A stretch of 64,000 nt of DNA from an uncultured Treponema sp. (GTDB lineage: Bacteria > Spirochaetota > Spirochaetia > Treponematales > Treponemataceae), in contig CAMNDY010000002.1 of the NCBI GenBank assembly GCA_946535985.1, positions 1 to 64,000 of the forward strand, in the 5' to 3' direction. Every line of letters begins with the position of its first letter. Within the stretch, counting starts at the first letter, position 1. Shown piece by piece: positions 26,477 to 34,626 of this stretch. The notes below the pieces were generated by a model. That model searched no databases, had not been told where the DNA came from, and saw only the letters and a list, made by a program, of their open reading frames with translations. Both the position numbers and the translations under genes were made by a program.

Positions 26477-27201
26477 TATCTTAAAATTTTTCCCTCTTTA
26501 TTCTTAATACGTTCTGCGTAATCATACACATCTTTTATTGGCGTATCAAACTCCATACCACCAATATTAAGCTTGCCTTCTGCAGGTGGAATAAAATCAA
26601 CATTGTGAATATCGCTGCCACTTGTCATAGGAAAGTCGTACTCCCTTGCATAGTGCTCGGCCAGATCGTTTTCAAAAGCCCGGTTTCCTGCATTGTAAAT
26701 TTCTACTCCATGCACATCGCGAGGATGCAGATGAATTGCACGAATATAACCCCGCATTCTAAAAGGATGAGCCTGAATCATAAGTCCACCTTCGCGGTTT
26801 ACTGCATCAAAAAGCTCTTCGTGGCTCATAGTTTCCACCTCGGAATGATCATAAAGCCAATTCTTATCTAAACCATATATAAGATAGTCATCACCATCAA
26901 AAGTCTGTTCAATTCCAAAAAATACTTTAAACTCTTTGTCGGTACCGGTCAGGCCTTTTTCTTTATTGAAAACCTGAGCCTTTGCAAAAGCTGCTTCGTA
27001 GCCACTGCAGTAAACATCAACTCTGTCCTTCCAGCGCCCCTCGTGCGGTGCAGCGGTATTTCCCCCAAAAAAGTGATCCGTAACAAAAATCCCGCTATAC
27101 CCAATATTAAAAAACGCTCCTATATAATCAGCCCCGTCAGTACGCCCACACAAGCTGCCCTGTGATGTATGCAAATGAGTTTCGTATTTATATGTTTTCA
27201 T
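26476..27201 (-). CDS. PHP-domain phosphoesterase
   Basis: 241 aa. The polymerase/histidinol-phosphatase fold is recognised from YETHLHTSQGSLCGR (HxH motif), FVTDHFFGG, LMIQAHPFRMRG and MTSGSDIHN, the last supplying metal ligands near the C-terminus. It probably hydrolyses a phosphomonoester or phosphodiester; substrate unknown. It is followed after ~80 nt by galK. A TATAAT box lies 9 nt before the ATG with no ribosome site. Confidence 0.85.
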   Translation of the reverse strand: MKTYKYETHLHTSQGSLCGRTDGADYIGAFFNIGYSGIFVTDHFFGGNTAAPHEGRWKDRVDVYCSGYEAAFAKAQVFNKEKGLTGTDKEFKVFFGIEQTFDGDDYLIYGLDKNWLYDHSEVETMSHEELFDAVNREGGLMIQAHPFRMRGYIRAIHLHPRDVHGVEIYNAGNRAFENDLAEHYAREYDFPMTSGSDIHNVDFIPPAEGKLNIGGMEFDTPIKDVYDYAERIKNKEGKILR

Positions 27202-27210
27202 AATGGAATT

Positions 27211-27216
27211 ATTATA
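27211..27216 (-). promoter_or_regulatory. Candidate -10 box of the PHP gene
   Basis: TATAAT on the minus strand, 9 nt before the ATG. No ribosome site is seen; the -35 is weak. Confidence 0.45.
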
Positions 27217-27278
27217 TAGAATTTTATATAAATGTTATAGAGATATATTTAATACTAAAAAAATTGTTGATTTCATAT

Positions 27279-27426
27279 AAAAAATAGCGCGAGCCGAATT
27301 ACGAATTGCAAAAAAACTCTACAGTGCTGCCGCGAAAGCGGCAACGTATATAGTTCCAAGGCACTGTAGCGTTTAAGCGGCTAGCCGCTGGTTTTGCAAG
27401 GCGTAATTCGGCGGAAGCTATTTTTT
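27279..27426 (-). repeat. Structured repeat element, copy 4 (148 bp, opposite orientation)
   Basis: Read on the minus strand: outer stem AAAAAATAGC/GCTATTTTTT, GCCGAATTACG/CGTAATTCGGC, GCAAAA/TTTTGC, palindrome AGCGGCTAGCCGCT, CTACAGTGC/GCACTGTAG, and hairpin TGCCGC/GCGGCA. The unpaired CCTTGGAACTATATACG is as in copy 3. It lies between the divergent PHP gene and argJ. Confidence 0.85.
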
Positions 27427-27540
27427 CTATATAGAGGAACATATTTATTATAAAATATATCTATACAAACACATCTACTTTCTGTATAATTATTCATTAT
27501 ATTTGCATATTTATGCATATATGATTTCAGGAGGTGCTTT

Positions 27541-28818
27541 ATGAGCAATATAAAATTCATTGACGGCGGGGTTTGCGCTCCACAGGGCTTTACTGCTAAC
27601 GGAATGCGTGTTGGAATTAAGGCAAGCCGTAAGATAAATGATACTGCACTTGTTTATTCAGAAGTTCCATGTAATGCTGCAGGTGTATTTACTAAGAACC
27701 GGGTAAAATCAGAAAGCGTAAAAATTACCCAAAAGCACCTTGCCGACGGAAAGGCACAGGCCGCAATAGAAATCAGCGGAAATGCAAATACCTGTACAGG
27801 ACCTCAGGGTGCCGAAAATGCCTTGCGCATGGCTAAAGCTGCAGCCGGAGCACTTGGCATTAAAACCGAAGATGTAATGGTTTATTCTACCGGAGTAATC
27901 GGCGCTCAGTTTGATGTTACAAAAGTTGAAAATAATATAGAAACCCTCAAGGCAGGCCTTAGCAAAAAAGGCCACGAAGAAGCACGTATTGCAATTATGA
28001 CAACCGACACCCACTACAAAGAGTGCGCAGTTGAGTTCACAGTTGGCGGAAAAGTTTGCCGCATGGGAACAATGTGTAAGGGCTCAGGAATGATTCACAT
28101 CAACATGGGAACAATGCTCAGCTTTATTACAACCGACTGTGCCATTTCAAGCGCAATGCTGGACAAGGCCCTACACTCTTCAATAGAAGGAACCTATAAT
28201 TGCGTGAGCGTAGATGGAGACACTTCTACAAACGACACACTCATCATCATGGCAAACGGAATGGCAGGCAATACAGAAATCACAGGCCCTGGTGCCGACT
28301 ACGATGCCTTCCTTGAAGCACTCAACAAAATGAACACAATCATGGCAAAGAAAATTGCAGCCGATGGCGAAGGTGCCACCCGACTTGTTGAATGCAATGT
28401 TCACGGTGCCGCCACTGTTGAAGCTGCCCGCGCCCTTGCAAAAGAAATAATCTGTTCTTCTTTGGTAAAGGCCGCAATGTTTGGTGCCGATGCCAACTTT
28501 GGACGCTTCCTCTGCGCCATGGGTTACAGCCCTATTGAGTTTGATCCTGAAAAAACAAGCATCTGGTTTACAAGCAAGTCCGGCGCCAACAGATATTTTG
28601 AAAACTATGACGACTTTGAAGTTCACGGTGAAAACGTTGTTCAGGTTTACAAGGACGGTGTTCCAATGAACTTTGACGAAGAGCTTGCTAAAAAAATCAT
28701 GAGCGAACAGGCTGTAGAAATCCTTGTTCAGTGTGGAGAAGGAAATGCAAGCGGCACAGCATGGGGTTGCGACCTTACGTATGACTATGTTAAAATTAAT
28801 GGAGATTACAGGACATAA
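27541..28818 (+). CDS. argJ: Bifunctional glutamate N-acetyltransferase / ornithine acetyltransferase
   Basis: 425 aa. The enzyme recycles the acetyl group from N-acetylornithine to glutamate in arginine synthesis. It is an autoprocessed Ntn-type protein: the motif GEGATRLVE carries the Thr (about residue 280) at which the chain is cut into alpha and beta. TTDTHYKE and the C-terminal GNASGTAWGCDLTYDYVKIN are also typical. A strong AGGAGG site lies 6-7 nt before the ATG. The stop is followed 2 nt later by argB. Confidence 0.95.
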   Translation: MSNIKFIDGGVCAPQGFTANGMRVGIKASRKINDTALVYSEVPCNAAGVFTKNRVKSESVKITQKHLADGKAQAAIEISGNANTCTGPQGAENALRMAKAAAGALGIKTEDVMVYSTGVIGAQFDVTKVENNIETLKAGLSKKGHEEARIAIMTTDTHYKECAVEFTVGGKVCRMGTMCKGSGMIHINMGTMLSFITTDCAISSAMLDKALHSSIEGTYNCVSVDGDTSTNDTLIIMANGMAGNTEITGPGADYDAFLEALNKMNTIMAKKIAADGEGATRLVECNVHGAATVEAARALAKEIICSSLVKAAMFGADANFGRFLCAMGYSPIEFDPEKTSIWFTSKSGANRYFENYDDFEVHGENVVQVYKDGVPMNFDEELAKKIMSEQAVEILVQCGEGNASGTAWGCDLTYDYVKINGDYRT

Positions 28819-28820
28819 TT

Positions 28821-29693
28821 ATGGCAAACGAAAATAATGAAATAACTACAGAACAGTGGTCGGAAGTACTGGTACAGGCTCTGCCTTATTTTAAGAACTG
28901 GTGCGGCAAGGTTGTCGTTGTAAAATATGGCGGCAATGCCATGCTCAACGAAGAACTCAAAATGGCCGTAATGGAAGATATAGTTTTGCTCAGCACAATC
29001 GGAATTAAGGTTGTACTGGTTCACGGCGGCGGCCCTGAAATTAACCATATGCTCGAGCGCGTTGGCAAAGAAAGCAAATTTGTAGACGGACTACGCTACA
29101 CCGACGGCGAAACAATGGAAATTGTTCAGATGGTTTTAACCGGAAAATTGAACAAGGATATTGTAGGCATTCTGCTGCAAAAAGGCGGCAAGGCAGTTGG
29201 ACTTAGCGGCGTTGACTCAGGCCTGCTCCGTGCAAAGAAAACAGAAAAAGACCTTGGCTTTGTTGGAGAAGTAACAGAAGTTCATCCGGAGATTTTGACA
29301 TCCCTTCTGGATGAAGGCTTTATCCCGGTTGTTTCTACAGTAGCTCTTGGCGAACAGGGCGACGATGCCCGCTACAACATCAATGCAGACACAGCAGCAG
29401 CAAAAATCGCAGTTGCATTACACGCCGAAAAATTTGTTCAGCTTACAAATGTTCCGGGAATCTTGCGTAACATCGATGATCCTTCTACGCTCATCAAACG
29501 CATAGAGCGCACCGCTATCGGATCCCTCAAAGCAACAGGAATCCTCTCTGGCGGCATGCTCCCAAAAATCGACTGCTGCGAAGTAGCCCTTGATGGCGGA
29601 GTTCCAAGAACCCACATCATCGACGGCCGTGTCCCACATTCCCTTCTCATAGAAATGTTCAGCGACCGCGGTATTGGTACGATGATTTATTAG
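28821..29693 (+). CDS. argB: Acetylglutamate kinase
   Basis: 290 aa. It phosphorylates N-acetylglutamate, the second step of arginine synthesis. Amino-acid-kinase motifs: VVVKYGGNAM (ATP), VLVHGGGPEI and YNINADTAAAKIA, and the C-terminus PHSLLIEMFSDRGIGTMIY. The N-terminal extension (~25 residues) is of the type found in arginine-regulated hexameric kinases, so feedback inhibition is possible. It is transcribed with argJ; no further arg genes follow. Confidence 0.95.
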   Translation: MANENNEITTEQWSEVLVQALPYFKNWCGKVVVVKYGGNAMLNEELKMAVMEDIVLLSTIGIKVVLVHGGGPEINHMLERVGKESKFVDGLRYTDGETMEIVQMVLTGKLNKDIVGILLQKGGKAVGLSGVDSGLLRAKKTEKDLGFVGEVTEVHPEILTSLLDEGFIPVVSTVALGEQGDDARYNINADTAAAKIAVALHAEKFVQLTNVPGILRNIDDPSTLIKRIERTAIGSLKATGILSGGMLPKIDCCEVALDGGVPRTHIIDGRVPHSLLIEMFSDRGIGTMIY

Positions 29694-29709
29694 ACCTCGG
29701 GGGCCCCTG

Positions 29710-30005
29710 AGTACATATATTCTGGCTCTTTAACCCAAATTATATGTACTTCCCCCTCCTTCCGGATCTTAATTTGCACTCTGACTACGTATAATTTGAC
29801 TAAAAACCTTCATTTAGTACGTAAATCTAAAAGAAATTATCCGCCTTCCACAACTTTTATTGTATTTTTACAGGATTCTTTCTCCCTAAGTACATATATT
29901 TTGCTAGTTTAACCCAAATTATATGTACTCTACCTCCTTTCTGGAGCCTTAATTGCAGCTTCACTACGTATAATTTGACTAAAAACCTGCATTTAGTACG
30001 TAAAT
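29710..30005 (+). repeat. Imperfect direct repeat of a 117-bp unit with inverted motifs
   Basis: Two units, 29710-29826 and 29889-30005, keep the same internal spacing (74 nt from motif A to motif B). Motif A (41 bp) starts AGTACATATATT and ends ATTATATGTACT; motif B (43 bp) starts ACTACGTATAATTTGACTAA and ends TTAGTACGTAAAT. Read on the other strand, A resembles the start of B (AGTACATATAATTTGGGTTA), so four related sites exist. It fills the gap between argB and the lipoprotein gene. Neither function nor family is recognised. Confidence 0.75.
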
Positions 30006-30015
30006 TTCATAAGAA

Positions 30016-30044
30016 TTGACAAATAACCTATCTGATGAAATAAT
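30016..30044 (+). promoter_or_regulatory. Promoter of the InlB-repeat lipoprotein
   Basis: A perfect TTGACA (30016-30021), 17-bp spacer, and AATAAT (30039-30044), ending 7 nt before the ATG at 30052. The upstream in-frame TTG coincides with the -35 box, so it is not the start. Confidence 0.7.
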
Positions 30045-30051
30045 CAATTAT

Positions 30052-31158
30052 ATGAAAAGACGCGTATATTTTTTATCTTGCATTTTATTTCTGTTCATAA
30101 TCCTTTTTTCATCCTGTTCATATGTTCATGGACTGCAACTTGTTTATTTCTGTGATGAAAAGGACAATACATTAACTATGTACGCAATTGAATATGGAAA
30201 AAAAGTTTCTGCACCAAAAAATATTGAAAAAGAAGGTTACATTTTTATTGATTGGTACACAACAAAAGACTTCACAAAGAAATTTGATTTTAATACTAAA
30301 ATAACTGAAGAAACACACATCTATGCAAAATACGAAAAGAAAACATACACTATTAGCTTTCAGACAAATTCTGATTCCCTAATTAGCAATAAAATAATTC
30401 CTTATGGCAATTTACTGGATCGTCCTGAAGATCCTGTAAAAACTGGTTGCTATATATTTTATGACTGGTATACCGATGACACTTTTACTACAAAATTTGA
30501 TTTTAACACTCCCATAAAGAAGAATTATATTCTTTATGCAAAGTGGAACGAAAATCATCAATATGACGAAGGCGTTATAACAACACCTGCAAACTGTACG
30601 AATGACGGAGTTAAAACTTTTGCTTGTAAAAAATGCGGCAACAAGATAACAGAATCAATTCCAGCGAATGGACATAACTATGATGGCATTACATGTACTT
30701 CATGTGGAAATAAATTGATTGATAATTTAGCAGAATTAAATCATGAATATACAGATGAAGATGGATTAATAGTTAATCTAACTTCATTTACACATTCAGA
30801 AATTGACGGTTATAATGATTATTCATTTTCTTATATAATAACAAATAGTTCATCCACAATAGGACTCGTACCTGGCATATTTAAAATTGTCTATATAAAA
30901 CCAAATGGTGATTTTGGAATCCAATATCAATCAAAGATGAATATTTTTTTAAATGCTGGTGAATACATATCAAAGGATTATACAATTCGTCTATCACCAG
31001 AAAAACAATTTGTTTGTTTAGAATATATCCCCAATACCAAACAGCCTGATTATCTCTTTATATATACCCCACTAGAAGAACTATTAAATTGGATTATTGA
31101 AAAAATCCAAATACGAACAACTTATTCATCTAAATACAAACCTTTTTTTTTCAATTAA
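30052..31158 (+). CDS. Lipoprotein with InlB-type B repeats
   Basis: 368 aa. A lipoprotein signal (MKRRVYFLSC... ILFSSC, lipidated Cys22) is followed by two Listeria-Bacteroides (InlB B) repeats: EKEGYIFIDWYTTKDFTKKFDFNTKI and KTGCYIFYDWYTDDTFTTKFDFNTPI, each ending near YAK. Then come CxxC pairs (CKKCGNKI, CTSCGNKL), as in the ribbon-like modules that often follow these repeats, and a C-terminal region of unknown fold. It is probably exposed at the cell surface. The gene is AT-rich compared with argJB and flanked by direct repeats; recent acquisition is possible. The start is leaderless-like. Confidence 0.8.
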   Translation: MKRRVYFLSCILFLFIILFSSCSYVHGLQLVYFCDEKDNTLTMYAIEYGKKVSAPKNIEKEGYIFIDWYTTKDFTKKFDFNTKITEETHIYAKYEKKTYTISFQTNSDSLISNKIIPYGNLLDRPEDPVKTGCYIFYDWYTDDTFTTKFDFNTPIKKNYILYAKWNENHQYDEGVITTPANCTNDGVKTFACKKCGNKITESIPANGHNYDGITCTSCGNKLIDNLAELNHEYTDEDGLIVNLTSFTHSEIDGYNDYSFSYIITNSSSTIGLVPGIFKIVYIKPNGDFGIQYQSKMNIFLNAGEYISKDYTIRLSPEKQFVCLEYIPNTKQPDYLFIYTPLEELLNWIIEKIQIRTTYSSKYKPFFFN

Positions 31159-31165
31159 TGTATGA

Positions 31166-31171
31166 TAAAAT
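31166..31171 (+). promoter_or_regulatory. Candidate -10 box of the DUF2442 gene
   Basis: TAAAAT, 6 nt before the ATG at 31178; TATGAT (31161-31166) overlaps it. No ribosome site is seen. Weak. Confidence 0.3.
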
Positions 31172-31177
31172 GAAAGT

Positions 31178-31471
31178 ATGTCAACAATTCTAAACGAGAA
31201 CGGATATAAGATTCTATTACATTATGCACGAGCTCAAAAAGTTTGGACAGATTCTGAAAATCTTTGGCTTCTGCTTTCTGACGGCAGACAACTTTCTGTC
31301 CCTCTTATGTTTTTTCCAAGATTAAATCATGCAAAAAAAGAATTGCTGGATGATTATGAATTAAGCGGTAATGGGATTGGAATTCACTGGGATAATCTTG
31401 ATGAAGATTTATATGTTCCAAATCTTTTACTTGGAATAACAGATATAAATAGATTAAATAAACCCGCTTAA
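31178..31471 (+). CDS. DUF2442-domain protein
   Basis: 97 aa. The pattern LWLLLSDGRQLSVPLMFFPRL and the end GIHWDNLDEDLYVPNLL are typical of DUF2442, small proteins often found next to a DUF4160 partner in toxin-antitoxin-like pairs. No DUF4160 gene is visible here: the upstream neighbour is the lipoprotein and the downstream neighbour is the convergent thiQ, overlapping it by 4 nt (TTAA). Function unknown. Confidence 0.8.
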   Translation: MSTILNENGYKILLHYARAQKVWTDSENLWLLLSDGRQLSVPLMFFPRLNHAKKELLDDYELSGNGIGIHWDNLDEDLYVPNLLLGITDINRLNKPA

Positions 31472-32163
31472 TTCATTCTTACAATTTTATCGGCGACGGT
31501 TTGGGCTTCCTGCTGGTCGTGGGTTACCATGATGGCAGTGAAGCCTAATTTTTTTTGCTGGTCACGGAGCCACTGGGCCATACGGTGACGAAGATCGGTG
31601 TCGAGGGCAGAAAAAGGTTCGTCCAGTAAAACGAGTTTTGGTTGGGTTATAAGAGTTCGGGCAAGGGCAACACGCTGTTTTTCGCCACCACTTAAATTCT
31701 GGGGCATGCGGCTTTCAAAACCTTCAAGGTCAAAATGTTTAAGATATTCTGCGGCACGGGCACGGGCTTCCTTCTTTTTTACTCCCTGAGAAATAAGGCC
31801 GTATGCAACATTGTCTTCAACTGTAAGATGATTAAAAAGTGCACCGGACTGAAAAACCATGCCGATATTTCGTTTGGCAGGAGGAAGGGATTCTATCCGC
31901 TGGCCGTCCAATTCGATGAGGAATTCTTGTGGGCCCTTCCCTTCGACAAGCTCAGGGCAAGCTATGCTCTGAGACCTCTTCTGGCTCAGGGTCCCCAAAG
32001 GATCATTTTTCTCTAAACCTGCAATAATGTTCAGCACTGTTGATTTTCCACAGCCGCTTGGGCCGAGAAGGCAGGTCATTGTGCTTTTGTCGCACTCTAA
32101 AGAAAAATCTACTGTTACAGAAGGCCAGCTTTTATGAAGATTTTGGACTTTTAAATATGTCAT
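31468..32163 (-). CDS. thiQ: ABC transporter ATPase, thiamine-type (ThiQ-like), with in-frame insert
   Basis: 231 aa. Walker A GPSGCGKST (~34-42), signature LSGGEKQRVALA, Walker B LVLLDEPFSALD and the switch His in VTHDQQEA are intact. It powers the permease encoded just upstream. Between Walker A and the Q-loop, residues ~54-80 (PLGTLSQKRSQSIACPELVE..) have no counterpart in relatives and derive from palindromic DNA. ATG 32163 is chosen because GGAGG is 6-7 nt away; the upstream in-frame TTG overlaps the ribosome site. Assignment to thiamine rests on the operon and its riboswitch. Confidence 0.87.
   Translation of the reverse strand: MTYLKVQNLHKSWPSVTVDFSLECDKSTMTCLLGPSGCGKSTVLNIIAGLEKNDPLGTLSQKRSQSIACPELVEGKGPQEFLIELDGQRIESLPPAKRNIGMVFQSGALFNHLTVEDNVAYGLISQGVKKKEARARAAEYLKHFDLEGFESRMPQNLSGGEKQRVALARTLITQPKLVLLDEPFSALDTDLRHRMAQWLRDQQKKLGFTAIMVTHDQQEAQTVADKIVRMN
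31926..32000. repeat. Palindromic insertion (family B) within thiQ
   Basis: A palindrome CCTTCGACAAGCTCAGG, then a partial second arm (CTCTGAGACC ... CTGGCTCAGGGTCC). It is read in frame as LSQKRSQSIACPELVEGKG. It is the same family as 4696 and 5134. The reading frame is kept and the ABC motifs on both sides are intact. Confidence 0.75.
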
Positions 32164-33673
32164 TTTTTCCTCCAATTACAAAAGGGATTGCCGCAACAAG
32201 TATCATAATTATTGCACAGGCACAAGCTTGATTAAAGCGGAAGGCACCTGCCAGCCTGTAGGTATAAAGTGCAAGTGTAGAAAAGTTAGGTATTGCTAAC
32301 ACAAGAGGCAGAGTTGCGTCCCCTATACTCATAGAAAAACAATAACAAAATGCTGTCATCATTACACTGCGACAGGACGGCAGGTAAAATCGTAAGGCAC
32401 AATCAAACGCCCCCCGCGAAAGCATAAAAGCGGCATTCTGTGTATCATCTGTCAGCTGGTTCAGGCCATTTTGTATCTGTTTGAAAGCCACAGGCCAATA
32501 CAAAAGAGTCTGACAGATAACAAGAGAAAAAACGCTTCCTCCAAAAATCAGACTGAGTACCCAGCCTACGAGGACAGAAGAAATTGCCATTGGTAAAAGG
32601 GGAATCATTTGAAGTGCAATTACATTCTGTTTTCGTCTCATGCGGACAATTACAGAATATACAAAAGCAACAAGACAGCAAAGGCTTGCAGTGCAAAGAC
32701 CAACCAATACAGACCAGCAAAGAGATTTCCAGAAGTTAGCCACTGCAAACAAGGTTTTAAATTGAAAGAGGCTTGCACTTTCTACATTCTGCTTTTTCTG
32801 AGTAAAGGCGCTTACTAAAACACCGGCACCTGGTCCCACAAAAAACAAAAGAATCAGAACCACCAGCAAAATAAAAAATACAATTTCCAGGGCAGCACGT
32901 GGGCTTGTGCAAAAATCACTCTTTCCAATTTTGTATTTTCTGCCAGTAATAAAAGAAAGTCCTTCTACCCCACTCTGATTTTTACGGATAACATAAGAGT
33001 ATAAAAACACAATCCAAAGGGCACACACAGTTTCAATCACAGCAATTTTTGTACCCGCCGTAATATCCAGAGTAGTGCGCACACTGTGATAAAGTTCGAC
33101 TTCAAGCGTTGTAGTTCCGGGTGGAGAAAAAAGCAGGACAATCATAAAGCTGAAAAAACAGAAAAGAAAAACAGGAATGCAGGCAGCACCAATGGCTCCG
33201 CTTAAACGTGGCAAAGTTACGGTAAAAAAAACTCTGCCTTCGCCTGCTCCCAAAAGACGGGCTGCATTTTCATTTTGAGCAGGCAGCCGCTCCCAGGCAT
33301 CATTTACAATTCTTGTAACAAGAGGAAAGTTATAAAAGCCCTGGGCTAGAATTACTCCGGCTGTTGTGTATAAAAAAGTAAGTCCACCAAACTGCCCTCC
33401 GACTACTGCCGCCAGACCTTTAAGCCAGCTGCTTACAATTCCATTTACTCCAAAAAAGCTCACATATCCAAGAGCAATTACAAGAGAAGGGACGCACAAA
33501 GGAACAATGCCTGCAGCAAGCAAAAGCCTGCGCCCCGCAAAGGAACGGCGTGCTGTAAAAAAAGCCGCACTCACCCCAATGACACATGCAATCAGGGTGG
33601 AGAGTACGGCAGTTTCAAGTGTGTATATAAGTATTCTACTCAATTGTCTTAGGAACAGGTGCTGCAGCAGCAT
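32132..33673 (-). CDS. thiP: ABC permease with two fused permease domains (ThiP-like)
   Basis: Up to 513 aa with about 12 hydrophobic segments. Two BPD-type permease halves are present, each with an EAA-like loop: DAWERLPAQNENAARLLGAGEG (~140-160) and NQLTDDTQNAAFMLSRGA (~410-430). That double arrangement is typical of ThiP/FbpB permeases in the inner membrane. The end overlaps thiQ by ~32 nt and the start overlaps the end of thiB by 38 nt. A shorter TTG start at 33644 is also possible (overlap 9 nt); no good ribosome site decides between them. It imports thiamine or a phosphate ester together with the products of its neighbours. Confidence 0.87.
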   Translation of the reverse strand: MLLQHLFLRQLSRILIYTLETAVLSTLIACVIGVSAAFFTARRSFAGRRLLLAAGIVPLCVPSLVIALGYVSFFGVNGIVSSWLKGLAAVVGGQFGGLTFLYTTAGVILAQGFYNFPLVTRIVNDAWERLPAQNENAARLLGAGEGRVFFTVTLPRLSGAIGAACIPVFLFCFFSFMIVLLFSPPGTTTLEVELYHSVRTTLDITAGTKIAVIETVCALWIVFLYSYVIRKNQSGVEGLSFITGRKYKIGKSDFCTSPRAALEIVFFILLVVLILLFFVGPGAGVLVSAFTQKKQNVESASLFQFKTLFAVANFWKSLCWSVLVGLCTASLCCLVAFVYSVIVRMRRKQNVIALQMIPLLPMAISSVLVGWVLSLIFGGSVFSLVICQTLLYWPVAFKQIQNGLNQLTDDTQNAAFMLSRGAFDCALRFYLPSCRSVMMTAFCYCFSMSIGDATLPLVLAIPNFSTLALYTYRLAGAFRFNQACACAIIMILVAAIPFVIGGKNDIFKSPKSS

Positions 33674-34619
33674 ACGAAGCCGGCAATTCTACATTTTTAT
33701 TTGCAGGGAACATCCACTGGGTAAGAGGAATGAGATTCTGAGCTTCGTCACTGATAAGGAAGTCCATGAACTTTTTAGCACCATCAGGGTTTGGAGCACC
33801 CTTTACAATACCAGCTCCTTCTACCTGCATTACGTGACCGTCTGTAAATACAAGAGCCTTGAAGCGGTCTCCTTCGCCATATTCAACATGATAGGCAGGG
33901 CTTGTTGTATAGCTGAAGCACAAAGGAGCTTCGCCGTCTGTAAACATTCCATAACCAATACTCCAGCCCGGAGCAACAGTAAGAATAGAAGGATATATTT
34001 TCTTAAAGAATTTTGCAGCATCATCTTTATAAACCGCACGTACCCATTCTTCATAGCCAACTCCAAGAGTACTTGTCTTAGAGTCCATGATGATGATTTT
34101 TTTTGCATATTCAGGCTTTGTCAAATCTTCAAGACAGGTAGGAGCAGGAAGTCCGCTCAAAGTATCAAAAATAAATGCAAAGTGACTGTAATCATAAGGT
34201 GTTAAATACCATTTTTTTGAATCGGCATTAAGCTTGCTGCTCAGTTCGACTGGAATAAGTGTGTCGGCAGCTGCAGGCTTATAAACATCAAGAACTCCGC
34301 TTGCTACTGCTTTTTCTGCAGAATAGTTATCAAGTCCAACAAGAACATCGGCAACAGGCTTTTTCTTTTCGAGAATTGCTTTAGAAAGAATCTGGCCGCT
34401 GTCTCCAACTTCGGCATAAGTTACTTTGATGCCAGTTTTTGCTTCAAAAAGGCGTGCAATCTCTGGACCTGCCCCCCATTCACCGCTGAATGAGTTGTAA
34501 GTATAAACCACTACTTCGTTTGCACGAGCTGACTTTTTTTTGGAAGCACTTGTAAGCATTCCAAAAACCAAAAATGATGTGATTGTTAAAAGAAAGATTT
34601 TCGCAATAGTCTTGCGCAT
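33636..34619 (-). CDS. thiB: Thiamine-binding periplasmic protein (ThiB/TbpA-like)
   Basis: 327 aa. A signal peptide (MRKTIAKIFLLTITSFLVFG) is followed by the family opening EVVVYTYNSFSGEWGAGPEIARLFEAKTGIKV, and later DVLVGLDNY and LLPLTQ-like C-terminal parts (NLIPLTQWMFPANK). In ThiB proteins this domain captures thiamine or its phosphates. The ATG at 34619 has GGAGG 7 nt upstream; longer in-frame reading would run through the riboswitch. It is first gene of thiBPQ, controlled by the TPP riboswitch. Confidence 0.9.
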   Translation of the reverse strand: MRKTIAKIFLLTITSFLVFGMLTSASKKKSARANEVVVYTYNSFSGEWGAGPEIARLFEAKTGIKVTYAEVGDSGQILSKAILEKKKPVADVLVGLDNYSAEKAVASGVLDVYKPAAADTLIPVELSSKLNADSKKWYLTPYDYSHFAFIFDTLSGLPAPTCLEDLTKPEYAKKIIIMDSKTSTLGVGYEEWVRAVYKDDAAKFFKKIYPSILTVAPGWSIGYGMFTDGEAPLCFSYTTSPAYHVEYGEGDRFKALVFTDGHVMQVEGAGIVKGAPNPDGAKKFMDFLISDEAQNLIPLTQWMFPANKNVELPASYAAAAPVPKTIE

Positions 34620-34626
34620 AATTTTT

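Noticed and set aside
15954-27426. Structured elements as integron attC sites or CRISPR repeats
   Set aside because: No paired GTTRRRY/RYYYAAC ends, no integrase, no array of spacers; copies are single, kilobases apart and in both orientations.
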